In this document: in pieces, positions 48,043 to 56,035 of the stretch
Layout of the letters: each line of letters opens with the position of its first letter
Position numbering within the stretch: position 1 is the stretch's first letter
DNA from: Peptoniphilus_A hominis
GTDB lineage: Bacteria; Bacillota; Clostridia; Tissierellales; Peptoniphilaceae
Direction of reading: 5' to 3'
DNA length: 58,277 bases
NCBI RefSeq assembly: GCF_040096015.1
Contig: NZ_JBBMFO010000009.1
Coordinates: 1 to 58,277, forward strand
Position numbers and translations under genes: made by a program
The notes under the pieces: model-generated
Databases searched by the model: none
Told to the model about the DNA's origin: nothing
Seen by the model: only the letters and a program-made list of their open reading frames with translations

Positions 48043-49872
48043 ATGAGGAATTTTGAAAAGATAACAGCACTCTATGAGAGATTAAGTCGTGATGATGAAC
48101 TGCAAGGAGAAAGCAACTCTATCATCAATCAGAAAAAAATATTGGAAGAATACGCAAGCAAAAATAACCTGTCAAACATCATTCACTTTACAGATGATGG
48201 AATCAGTGGAACGCAGTTTGACAGACCGGGATTTATGGCAATGATGAACGGAGTTAATCAAGGAAATATTGGGTGTATCATTGTAAAAGATATGAGCAGA
48301 CTTGGCAGAGATTATCTCAAAGTCGGTCAATGTATGGAGATACTAAGACAAAAGGGAGTGAGACTAATCGCTATCAATGACAATGTAGATAGCTTTTACA
48401 GAGAAGATGATTTTACCCCCTTTAGAAATATCATGAATGAATGGTATGCAAGAGATACATCAAGAAAAATCCAATCTACCTTCAGGTCAAAAGGCGAAAG
48501 TGGGAAACATACGGCAAGCACACCGCCTTATGGCTATATCAAAGATGAAAAAGATAAAAATAAGTGGATAGTAGATGAAAAAGCAGCCGAAGTAGTAAGA
48601 CGAATATTCAATATGACCATGCAAGGCAATGGTCCGTATCGAATAGCAAAGATATTGGAGAGTGAAAAAGTAGATATACCCGCCTATCATCAACAGAAAT
48701 TAGGTTATGGACTATATCAAAGCAAAAACTTTGAACATCCCTATCGTTGGTGCAGCTCAACCATAGCAAGCATTTTAAAGAAACAGGAATACTTAGGACA
48801 TACAGTCAATTTCAAAACAAGAAAGCACTTCAAGGACAAAAAAAGCAAATATGTATCCGAGGATAACTGGCTTATTTTTGAAAATACACACGAGCCAATC
48901 ATAGACCAAGAAACCTTTGATAATGTGCAAAGGATAAGAGGAAATGTAAAAAGGTATCCTGACGGTTGGGGCGAATATCACCCACTCACAGGACTGATGT
49001 ATTGTGCAGATTGTGGGAGCAAGATGTATGTTCATAGAACAAGCAACTATAAGAATATTCCCTATTACACTTGCAGTGCCTATACCAAAACCCCTTGCGG
49101 CACACTTTGTCCATCAGCACACAGAATAAAAGCAGAAGCAGTCCTAAACCTTATTAGGGAAACACTGAAAGACATTAAAAAATACCTTGATGAAGATAAT
49201 GAAGCCTTTATCCGTTCCATTCAAAATGAAATGGAAGAAAAGGAAAAAATAGAGATAGAAAAGAAAAAGATAAGATTAACGGAAAGCCAAAATAGACTTC
49301 AGGAACTTGAACGACTGATGTGCAGAATTTACGAAGATATGATCCTGAATAAAATACCGAATAATCGCTATGAAATCCTTAATAATCAATATGAAACGGA
49401 GCAGGTAGCTTTAAGTAAAGAAATTAAGGACTTGGAGCAGCAGGTTTCAAGATATGAAAAAGAAACAGACAGAGCAAGAAAATTTATATCTCTTATCAGT
49501 CGTTATGAAAACTTTGATGAACTTACAACTACAATGATAAATGAGTTTGTAGAAAAAATTATCGTACACGAAAGAGATAGAAAAGGAAGTCAGACATCAA
49601 AGCAAAAGATAGAAATTTACTTTAATTTCATAGGCAATTATGAACTGCCACAGGCGGAGTTAAGTGAAGAAGAAAAACAAAAACTTGAGGAAGAAGAAAG
49701 AAAAATCAAGGAAAGAAAAGACAAGCTACATCAAAATTACCTGAAACGAAAAGCCAGCGGAAAACAGAAAGAGTATGAAGATAAATATAAGGCAAGAAGA
49801 GAACAGAAGAAACAGGAGAAATTAAAGGTTTTGAAAAGAGTTGGGATACCGATGAAAGATTATATGAAATAG
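48043..49872 (+). CDS. tnpX: TnpX-like large serine recombinase (element C)
   Basis: This 609-residue recombinase has the resolvase domain with the presumed catalytic Ser in TALYERLSRDDE, then GESNSIINQKKILEEYA, RLGRDYLKVG and PYGYIKD. A zinc ribbon (MYCADCGSKMYVH and further Cys near residues 345-360) and a long coiled coil (about 400-480, EKIEIEKKKIRLTESQNRLQ) follow. Similar in layout to the recombinase of element B but clearly divergent, so the two elements probably arrived independently. ATG 48043 follows AAAGGGGG. Confidence 0.9.
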   Translation: MRNFEKITALYERLSRDDELQGESNSIINQKKILEEYASKNNLSNIIHFTDDGISGTQFDRPGFMAMMNGVNQGNIGCIIVKDMSRLGRDYLKVGQCMEILRQKGVRLIAINDNVDSFYREDDFTPFRNIMNEWYARDTSRKIQSTFRSKGESGKHTASTPPYGYIKDEKDKNKWIVDEKAAEVVRRIFNMTMQGNGPYRIAKILESEKVDIPAYHQQKLGYGLYQSKNFEHPYRWCSSTIASILKKQEYLGHTVNFKTRKHFKDKKSKYVSEDNWLIFENTHEPIIDQETFDNVQRIRGNVKRYPDGWGEYHPLTGLMYCADCGSKMYVHRTSNYKNIPYYTCSAYTKTPCGTLCPSAHRIKAEAVLNLIRETLKDIKKYLDEDNEAFIRSIQNEMEEKEKIEIEKKKIRLTESQNRLQELERLMCRIYEDMILNKIPNNRYEILNNQYETEQVALSKEIKDLEQQVSRYEKETDRARKFISLISRYENFDELTTTMINEFVEKIIVHERDRKGSQTSKQKIEIYFNFIGNYELPQAELSEEEKQKLEEEERKIKERKDKLHQNYLKRKASGKQKEYEDKYKARREQKKQEKLKVLKRVGIPMKDYMK

Positions 49873-49910
49873 TATTCATATTAAGACGGTAGTTATTATC
49901 ATGAAGTTAG

Positions 49911-49939
49911 TTGACATTAACTATCGTTTATGATAAAAT
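49911..49939 (+). promoter_or_regulatory. Sigma-A-type promoter of the second TetR gene
   Basis: TTGACA (49911-49916), 17-nt spacer, TAAAAT (49934-49939). An inverted repeat follows directly. Confidence 0.75.
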
Positions 49940-49945
49940 AAAATT

Positions 49946-49959
49946 CGACAGTAGTGTCG
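49946..49959. promoter_or_regulatory. Candidate TetR operator (element C)
   Basis: CGACA-GTAG-TGTCG is a perfect inverted repeat just downstream of the -10 element, in the position of a repressor site. The half GTGTCGGT also occurs in the leader of the first TetR gene (31443-31450). Confidence 0.6.
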
Positions 49960-49992
49960 GTTTTTATTACGATATGAAATGAGGTCTTTATT

Positions 49993-50583
49993 TTGAAAGA
50001 AGAAAAACAAAAAGTTGGACAAATTAGAAAAAAAGAGATTCGAGAAGCTGCAAAGGAATGCTTTCTAAATAAAGGGTTTCAACTTACAACAATGGAAGAT
50101 GTTATCACAGAGGTAGGAATGAGTAGAGGGGGTGTTTATCATCATTATGCAAGTACAAATGAAATGCTTAAAGACTTAATGTTTGATGGTAATGATTATA
50201 GAAACAACTTGATAAATGAGTATTTAAAAAACAATCGAGGAAAAGATAAATATCAGCAAATGGGTGATATTTTGGTTGATAAGTCGCTGGCTGATACAGA
50301 ATTGATGAGATTGTATACACTCCTTTTACAAGCGAAAAAATATAATCAGGATTTGGAAAAATTGTATCAAGAATTGAAACTTAATGCGACTAATGAGCTA
50401 AGTTTAATCGCCAAGCAGCTTGGAATTAAAACAGACATATTTAAGGATGATTTTTTAGTGAATTATATCAATGCGATGATATTAAGTTCTGAAGTTCTCT
50501 GTGCAAGAAATTCTTTTTCACAACATAAAAAATATATAAAAGAAACAATGGTAAATTACATTGTTGATATTGACAAGAGATAG
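49993..50583 (+). CDS. TetR-family repressor of the ECF/MATE cargo (element C)
   Basis: This 196-residue protein has a TetR helix-turn-helix (REAAKECFLNKGFQLTTMED, then RGGVYHHYASTNEMLKDLMF) and a helical C-terminal domain. The start is TTG 49993, behind GAGGTC. It heads an operon of ECF S, T, fused ATPase and MATE pump. It is a distant counterpart of the TetR at 31468, which also precedes MptD-type ECF genes. Confidence 0.85.
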   Translation: MKEEKQKVGQIRKKEIREAAKECFLNKGFQLTTMEDVITEVGMSRGGVYHHYASTNEMLKDLMFDGNDYRNNLINEYLKNNRGKDKYQQMGDILVDKSLADTELMRLYTLLLQAKKYNQDLEKLYQELKLNATNELSLIAKQLGIKTDIFKDDFLVNYINAMILSSEVLCARNSFSQHKKYIKETMVNYIVDIDKR

Positions 50584-50594
50584 GGAGGTTTAAA

Positions 50595-51182
50595 ATGAGT
50601 AAACGATTAGAAGTAAAGGATTTAATCAACATAGGATTATTTTCTGTATTAGGTTTTGTATTTATGATGATTGGATCATTTTTAGGAATGGTTCCAGTTT
50701 TAATGCCGGTTGTTCCATTTGCACAGGGAGTTTTAGTAGGACCTGTAAATATGCTGTATTCCACAAAGATTAAAAAAAGAGGAATGGTGTTTATTCAATC
50801 ATTACTTATTGCATTAGTATATGTTGCTATGGGACATGGACCTTGGGCATTATTGACCGCTGTTATTGCTGGTATTATTGCTGAAGTTATTTTGAAATCA
50901 GGAGAATATACGGATGTTAGAAAGGCAAGATTAGCATTTTCTATTGCTCCACTTTGCACATTAGGAAATTGGTTGCCAATTTTTATATCAAGAAATGAAT
51001 ATGTCAAACAGATGTTAGAGAAAGGATATAACCAAGAATTTATTGATAAGATGCTTAGTGTAATGCCGAATTGGATTATTGTCGTAATGGCAATAGGTGG
51101 AATTATAGGAGCATATATTGGTTGTAGTATAGGTATGGCTTTCCTAAAAAAACATTTTAAAAAGGCTGGTATGGAAAAATAA
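50595..51182 (+). CDS. MptD/Trep_Strep-type ECF S component (element C)
   Basis: This 195-residue protein has about six membrane helices (LINIGLFSVLGFVFMMIGSF, then GMVPVLMPVVPFAQGVLVGP and MGHGPWALLTAVIAGIIAEV). Same family as 35706-36296; both hold a [P-x-x-P] region after the first helix and a Gly-His motif (ATGHIP / AMGHGP). ATG 50595 follows AGGGAGG. It binds an unknown substrate for the T and A subunits encoded next. Confidence 0.8.
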   Translation: MSKRLEVKDLINIGLFSVLGFVFMMIGSFLGMVPVLMPVVPFAQGVLVGPVNMLYSTKIKKRGMVFIQSLLIALVYVAMGHGPWALLTAVIAGIIAEVILKSGEYTDVRKARLAFSIAPLCTLGNWLPIFISRNEYVKQMLEKGYNQEFIDKMLSVMPNWIIVVMAIGGIIGAYIGCSIGMAFLKKHFKKAGMEK

Positions 51183-51202
51183 GGATTCATAAGGAGTTAA
51201 GG

Positions 51203-51904
51203 ATGACAATCAAACTTGATTTTCGTACAAAACTTTTTATGACAATAGTTCTTTCATATGTGATGGTTTTAGGCAATATTCAAGTAAAGTATTTCTTGCA
51301 AGCCCTTATAATATCTGTAATTCCGATAGTGCTTTTAATAAATACAAAACATACAAGAGTAGCTATTATTGGGATGGCTACTCTTGTGTTCGTTTATGGT
51401 GCTGATAGATTTTTAATTAAATTAGAATACAGTCCCTTGGTAGCGATTTTACTGATATTAGTAATGGTTGTTAAGAAAATACTTCCCGCATTTTTAATGG
51501 GGAAATATACCATACTCACATCAAATGTAGGGGAAAGTATTTATTCATTGAAAAAAATGAAATGTCCCGATGAAATAGCAATACCATTGACTGTGATGGT
51601 TCGTTTCTTTTATGCCGCAAGGATTGATTATAGCCAGATAAAAAAAGCCATGCGTTTGAGAGGACTAACGCTTAAAAAGTTAATAAAAAATCCAATTCTA
51701 TTATTTGAATATAGATTAGTGCCACTATTGATGTGTTTGTCTAAGACGGCAGATGATTTAACAGTATCCGCAATGACAAAAGGGTTAGCTGTTAATCAAA
51801 AGCGAACAAGTATTAGTGAATCTCGCATTGGTGGCATTGATTGCATATTTTTTTTGATAATGGTATGGGCAATCTATTTATATATAAGGGGTAAGTATGC
51901 TTAG
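51203..51904 (+). CDS. ECF transporter T component (element C)
   Basis: This 233-residue EcfT has five or more helices and the coupling motifs RLRGLT (about residue 151) and TKGLA (about residue 193), the latter degenerate compared with the usual RG. It overlaps the ATPase gene by 8 bp, so they are translationally coupled. Paralogue of the EcfT at 36296. Confidence 0.85.
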   Translation: MTIKLDFRTKLFMTIVLSYVMVLGNIQVKYFLQALIISVIPIVLLINTKHTRVAIIGMATLVFVYGADRFLIKLEYSPLVAILLILVMVVKKILPAFLMGKYTILTSNVGESIYSLKKMKCPDEIAIPLTVMVRFFYAARIDYSQIKKAMRLRGLTLKKLIKNPILLFEYRLVPLLMCLSKTADDLTVSAMTKGLAVNQKRTSISESRIGGIDCIFFLIMVWAIYLYIRGKYA

Positions 51905-53294
51905 TTTACAAAATTTAGTATTAAAGTTTGATGGAGAAAGCATATTAGAAAATATAAATCTAAATTTCAAACCCGGAGAGGTAACTGTTATAACGGGACA
52001 ATCAGGTACGGGGAAAAGTAGTTTGTTAAAAGTAATAAACGGCATTATTCCCGAATATGATTGTGGAGATGTAAAAGGAGATGTTTTATACAGGGACAAA
52101 TCTTTATTAGGGATGAGTATATTAGAACGATCCAAGTTTATATCCACAGTGTTTCAAAATCCTAAAACACAATTTTATTGTATCAATTCTACAGATGAAT
52201 TAGCTTTTCAATTAGAAAATAGGTGTATAGAAAGAAATTTGATTTTAGATAAAATACGCTATTATTCAGATGTTTTAGGTAGTAAAGATTTGTTGGACAA
52301 GAATATTTTTGAACTATCCGGTGGAGAGAAGCAACTAATTGCTATAACCGCCAGCGGAATTTCAGAAAATGAAATTATTCTTTTAGATGAACCATCCTCA
52401 TCTTTGGATTATGAATCAATTAAGAACTTAAAAAGAGCTATTATTGAGCTAAAAAAAAGAAATAAAATCATAATCATTGTCGAGCATAGATTATTTTATT
52501 TGAAAGACATTGTAGACAAGCTGTGTGTAATAGAAAATAAAACTTTTAAAGAATACACGAAAGAATATTTTAGTGATGATTTCTTTGTAAGAGTTTCAGA
52601 AAAACATAATTTAAGAAATTTCAATGAAATTTTTAAGAGTGATTTCTTAAATAGACAATATGAAAAAGTAGATATGTTGCAAAAAAATACTCCATCAAAC
52701 TTTGCTAATGAATCAATAACATGTCTACATTTCAAAAAAACATACGATAAGAATACAATTTTTGATTTTAGTGTTTCTTTTAATACCGGGATAAATTTCA
52801 TTATTGGACAAAACGGTGTTGGGAAAAGTACTTTTATCAATTTACTTATGGGAACTATAAAAGGCAAGGGAGAAGTTTTTTATAAGGGAGAAAAACTCAA
52901 AAAACGGTATGAGAATATCTTTGCAGTCATGCAAGATGTTAATTATCAACTTTTTACAGAATCTGTATGGCAAGAAATTGGAACAGTTACAAAACAGGAT
53001 AATTTGAAAAATGAAGCCTTAAGAAAGGTACATTTATTTAATAAAAAAGAAATGCACCCAAGTTCGTTATCGGGTGGAGAAAAACAGAGATTGTTGCTTG
53101 CTATGTCTATGGTAAGTCAAAAACCAATCATAGTGTTTGATGAGCCAACGAGTGGACTTTGCAAAATGCAAATGGATATTTTGATTGGATTTTTAAATCA
53201 AATGGTAGAGCAAGGGAAAACTATTATTATAATCACGCATGATTTTGAATTTATAAAACAATGCGATGGTGCAATATATGAATTTACAAAATAA
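51897..53294 (+). CDS. Fused double ECF ATPase (EcfA1-EcfA2)
   Basis: This 465-residue protein contains two ABC ATPase domains in one chain. Domain 1 has GQSGTGKSSLL (about residue 37), LSGGEKQLIAI and ILLDEPSSSLDYES. Domain 2 has GQNGVGKSTFI (about residue 305), LSGGEKQRLLLA and IVFDEPTSGL. In ECF transporters two ATPases drive the T/S complex; a fused pair is typical of this cargo type. It is complete, unlike the truncated ATPase at 37021. Confidence 0.9.
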   Translation: MLSLQNLVLKFDGESILENINLNFKPGEVTVITGQSGTGKSSLLKVINGIIPEYDCGDVKGDVLYRDKSLLGMSILERSKFISTVFQNPKTQFYCINSTDELAFQLENRCIERNLILDKIRYYSDVLGSKDLLDKNIFELSGGEKQLIAITASGISENEIILLDEPSSSLDYESIKNLKRAIIELKKRNKIIIIVEHRLFYLKDIVDKLCVIENKTFKEYTKEYFSDDFFVRVSEKHNLRNFNEIFKSDFLNRQYEKVDMLQKNTPSNFANESITCLHFKKTYDKNTIFDFSVSFNTGINFIIGQNGVGKSTFINLLMGTIKGKGEVFYKGEKLKKRYENIFAVMQDVNYQLFTESVWQEIGTVTKQDNLKNEALRKVHLFNKKEMHPSSLSGGEKQRLLLAMSMVSQKPIIVFDEPTSGLCKMQMDILIGFLNQMVEQGKTIIIITHDFEFIKQCDGAIYEFTK

Positions 53295-53318
53295 ATATAA
53301 GTAAAGGAGAGCAATACG

Positions 53319-54674
53319 ATGAAAGAAGATATGAAAACACAACTTTTAACAAAAAGTCCTAAAGACTTGTTGTTTCAATTAGCTATTCCGGGAATTATAG
53401 GAATGGTTGTTATAGGACTTTATCCATTTATGGATGGAATATTTGCTGGGTGGATTATAGGGGATTATGCTATGTCTGCTATTAGTATATCAATGTCTTT
53501 AACAATAATAAATGGCGGTATATCAGCACTTATTGGTGTTGGTAGTGCGTCGATTTTGTCAAGGGCTATTGGAAAGGGAGACAAAGAAACAACGGATAAA
53601 ATATTTGGTAATTTTTGTTATTGGGTGATTTTATTTTCTATAGTAATTACCATATTAGGATTGATATTTGCACCTAATTTTCTGGATTTGGTAGGAGCAA
53701 AAGGGAATATTAAAGAACTTGGAGTTAGATATTTAAGAGTAGTTTTCTTTGGTTCAATATTTGTGAATTTTGCTCAAGCAGGTAATATGACAATGCGTGG
53801 TGAAGGTGCATTGAAGCAATCTATGATGATTATGGGAGTAGGTGCTTTATTAAATATTATTTTAGATCCTATTTTTATGAAGTTGATGGGAGAGTATGCA
53901 ATTGAAGGTGCAGCCATTGCAACTGTAATATCTCAAATTGTACAGGCGATATTAACATTTCACTATTTTTCAAAGAAAAGTGCTTTTGTTGGTATCCATA
54001 AAATTCAAAAGAGCAAGGCAATTTACAGTGAAATGTTTAGTATAGGAAGTTCGGCTATGATGATGCAAATTTTATTTGCAGTACAACAAACATTTTTGTT
54101 CAAACAGGCTTTCGCTTATGGTGGAGATAATTGGGGAATTCTAATGTCTGCCACAATGAGACTTTATATGTTCTCATTTATTCCATTGTGGGGAATGAGT
54201 CAAGGTTTACAGCCTGTTATAGGAGCTAATTTTGGAGCAAAACAATATCAAAGAGTAAAAGATACTATGAAGATTTTCATGTATGGGGCAACAATACTTG
54301 CTGCTATTTCTTGGATACCATCCATGTTTTTCTCTGAAAAATTATTGTCTTTGTTTAATGTGAGAAGTGAAATAATTGAAGTTGGAGTTATGAACTTCAA
54401 GTTGTTCTATTCTACCTTTATCCTGTATGGAATTATGATTATGACTCTTACATTTTTCCAATCTATTGGAGATGGGAAAAAAGCGAGCATGATTGTAATG
54501 CTTAGACAACTGATTTTATTTATTCCGGCGATATTGTTATTGCCAAAGGTATTTGGAAGATTAGCAGTTTGGTGGGCTGAACCTATTGTGGATTTTAGTA
54601 TGATTTTGCTTGGGCTGGTTTTAATGCTTAATGGACTTAGGAAAATGGGAAAACAAGAAATTACAAAAAGTTAG
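53319..54674 (+). CDS. MATE-family multidrug efflux protein
   Basis: This 451-residue protein has about twelve helices with MATE features, including LAIPGIIGMVVIGLYPFMDG at the start and NMTMRGEGALKQSMMIMGVG with the internal repeat later. It exports cationic drugs or organic compounds by Na+ or H+ exchange. ATG 53319 lies behind AAAGGAG, 24 bp after the ATPase gene, so it belongs to the TetR-controlled operon. Its presence beside an ECF importer suggests the operon handles toxic small molecules, though the substrate is unknown. Confidence 0.9.
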   Translation: MKEDMKTQLLTKSPKDLLFQLAIPGIIGMVVIGLYPFMDGIFAGWIIGDYAMSAISISMSLTIINGGISALIGVGSASILSRAIGKGDKETTDKIFGNFCYWVILFSIVITILGLIFAPNFLDLVGAKGNIKELGVRYLRVVFFGSIFVNFAQAGNMTMRGEGALKQSMMIMGVGALLNIILDPIFMKLMGEYAIEGAAIATVISQIVQAILTFHYFSKKSAFVGIHKIQKSKAIYSEMFSIGSSAMMMQILFAVQQTFLFKQAFAYGGDNWGILMSATMRLYMFSFIPLWGMSQGLQPVIGANFGAKQYQRVKDTMKIFMYGATILAAISWIPSMFFSEKLLSLFNVRSEIIEVGVMNFKLFYSTFILYGIMIMTLTFFQSIGDGKKASMIVMLRQLILFIPAILLLPKVFGRLAVWWAEPIVDFSMILLGLVLMLNGLRKMGKQEITKS

Positions 54675-54753
54675 GTAGCTCAAAAGACAAAAGAAAAAAT
54701 AAGAAAGGTTTGATGTATGAACATTATTTAACTATAAGGGATGGGTGATTAAG

Positions 54754-54846
54754 ATGAAAAAATCTTTATATACAAAAGAAATAAATAATAAAAATTTCTA
54801 TTTGCCTTATAGTTGTCTATTCTCTCAAACAATTAAATACATCTAA
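54754..54846 (+). CDS. Possible 30-codon ORF
   Basis: ATG 54754 follows AGGGATGGGTGATT and the frame ends at TAA 54844. The peptide begins KKSLYTKEINNKNFYLPYSC. No family is recognised. It lies between the MATE gene and a terminator; a second tiny frame (ATG 54713) precedes it. Translation is uncertain. Confidence 0.3.
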   Translation: MKKSLYTKEINNKNFYLPYSCLFSQTIKYI

Positions 54847-54871
54847 AGAAAAGGTAAACTCTTTTCAATTC

Positions 54872-54914
54872 GGAGGACATTTTACGCCAAAGTGTAGAAG
54901 TCCTCCTTTTTTAT
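54872..54914 (+). terminator. Terminator before the sigma-like gene
   Basis: GGAGGAC (54872-54878) pairs with GTCCTCC (54900-54906), followed by eight T. It separates the efflux cargo from the mobilisation genes. Confidence 0.75.
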
Positions 54915-54958
54915 TCTCAAAAAGCAAAACAGAGAACTTAAAAAAGGAGGATAACTAA

Positions 54959-55375
54959 GTGGCAAAGAAAGAATATTACCTTTATGTAAAAGGCAAAGCC
55001 GTACCTGTAAGCGAAGAAGTCTACAAAGCCTATTGGAAGATAACAGAGCATGAAAAGTATCTCCAAAGAAAAGATTGGAAGCATAATGTTATACCATTTT
55101 CAGGACTGGATCACGACGGACACTTCATAGACAACATCATAGATGAAAAAATAGACTTAGAAAAAATTGTAGAAGTAAAAATGCAAATTGAAGAACTTCA
55201 TAGAGCATTAAATACTCTTTCAAAAGAAGAACGAGAGTTAATGGAAGCCATCTTCTACAAAGAAGAAAGCCTAAGGTCAATCGGTAAAAAAGAGAAAGTT
55301 ACACATCAAGCAATCAGTGGGAGGAGGGATAGGATTTTAGAAAAACTGAGAAAGATTTTAGAAGATAAAATCTAA
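54959..55375 (+). CDS. Sigma-70-like small factor (region 4 type)
   Basis: This 138-residue protein starts at GTG 54959, supported by AAAAAGGAGG (54941-54950). The C-terminal third is a sigma region-4 helix-turn-helix: ELHRALNTLSKEERELMEAI, then SLRSIGKKEKVTHQAISGRR. The N-terminal part (KEYYLYVKGKAVPVSEEVYK) is that of the small sigma-like proteins common on Firmicutes mobile elements, usually annotated as sigma-70-family proteins. It may direct transcription of the mobilisation genes downstream. A terminator hairpin follows. Confidence 0.8.
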   Translation: MAKKEYYLYVKGKAVPVSEEVYKAYWKITEHEKYLQRKDWKHNVIPFSGLDHDGHFIDNIIDEKIDLEKIVEVKMQIEELHRALNTLSKEERELMEAIFYKEESLRSIGKKEKVTHQAISGRRDRILEKLRKILEDKI

Positions 55376-55383
55376 AAACTTGG

Positions 55384-55418
55384 AAAGGTTAAGTGTCAAA
55401 AAAAGGTGCTTAACCTTT
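55384..55418 (+). terminator. Terminator after the sigma-like gene
   Basis: AAAGGTTAAG (55384-55393) pairs with CTTAACCTTT (55409-55418), followed by CTTTATGG. Confidence 0.7.
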
Positions 55419-55459
55419 CTTTATGGAAACAAGCAGATACCAAAATGGAGGAATGAAAA

Positions 55460-55789
55460 ATGAAGAAAGAAAATACATTACAGGAAGTACAGGAACAAAT
55501 TTCTGAACTTCAGGAAGAAAGAGAAAAGTGCAATGTGAAGCTGAAACAATTAGAAAATCAAGGCAAGAAATTAGAAAAACTTGCAAACGAAAAAGAACGA
55601 AAAAGAAGAAATCACAGGCTTATACAAAGAGGCTTGATAGTAGAAAGAGTGGTTAAAAATCCACTAATGTTTACCAATGAGGAGATAGAAGAATTACTTA
55701 AAGTTGCTACTCACACAGAAGAATACAGACAAGCCTATGAAGAAATGATAAATGGGAAAGATATGGAAGATGAAACAGACAGCGAGTAG
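55460..55789 (+). CDS. DUF3847-family protein (element C)
   Basis: This 109-residue protein has an N-terminal coiled coil (EVQEQISELQEEREKCNVKL), a basic centre (KERKRRNHRLIQRGLIVERV) and an acidic end. It is the counterpart of the DUF3847 protein at 43972 in element B. ATG 55460 lies behind TGGAGGAATG. The oriT candidate follows immediately, then the relaxase gene. Confidence 0.75.
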   Translation: MKKENTLQEVQEQISELQEEREKCNVKLKQLENQGKKLEKLANEKERKRRNHRLIQRGLIVERVVKNPLMFTNEEIEELLKVATHTEEYRQAYEEMINGKDMEDETDSE

Positions 55790-55802
55790 ACAGAATAAAA
55801 GA

Positions 55803-55899
55803 CCTTAGTTTTTTCAGAAGCTCCCTGCAAGGGCAAAAAGCTTCGCAGAACGCAAAGCACCCTTTAGGGTGTATAATTGCGCCCTTAGAAAAACTAAGG
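55803..55899 (+). other. Candidate MOBQ oriT of element C
   Basis: On the plus strand CACCCT-TT-AGGGTG (55858-55871) is followed by TATAAT and TGCGCCCT (55878-55885), then the hairpin CCTTAG-AAAAA-CTAAGG (55883-55899). The whole is enclosed by an 11-bp inverted repeat, CCTTAGTTTTT (55803-55813) and AAAAACTAAGG (55889-55899). The inverted repeat, short T/A spacer and TGCGCCCT match RSF1010-type MOBQ oriT. Element B carries the same layout in the opposite orientation. Confidence 0.75.
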
Positions 55900-55951
55900 G
55901 ATTTTAGCAAGTCTTAAAACATACAAAAGTTAATAAAAATATACAGATAAA

Positions 55952-55993
55952 GCAGATAGGAAAAGATACAAAAATAACCTGTCTGCTTTTTTT
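55952..55993 (+). terminator. Terminator between oriT and the element C relaxase
   Basis: GCAGATAGG (55952-55960) pairs with CCTGTCTGC (55978-55986), with one mismatch or wobble, followed by seven T. It may keep oriT from being read by upstream transcription. Confidence 0.7.
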
Positions 55994-56035
55994 ATTTACC
56001 TGAAAACAAACAAAAAATGAAAGGAGCTTATACAG

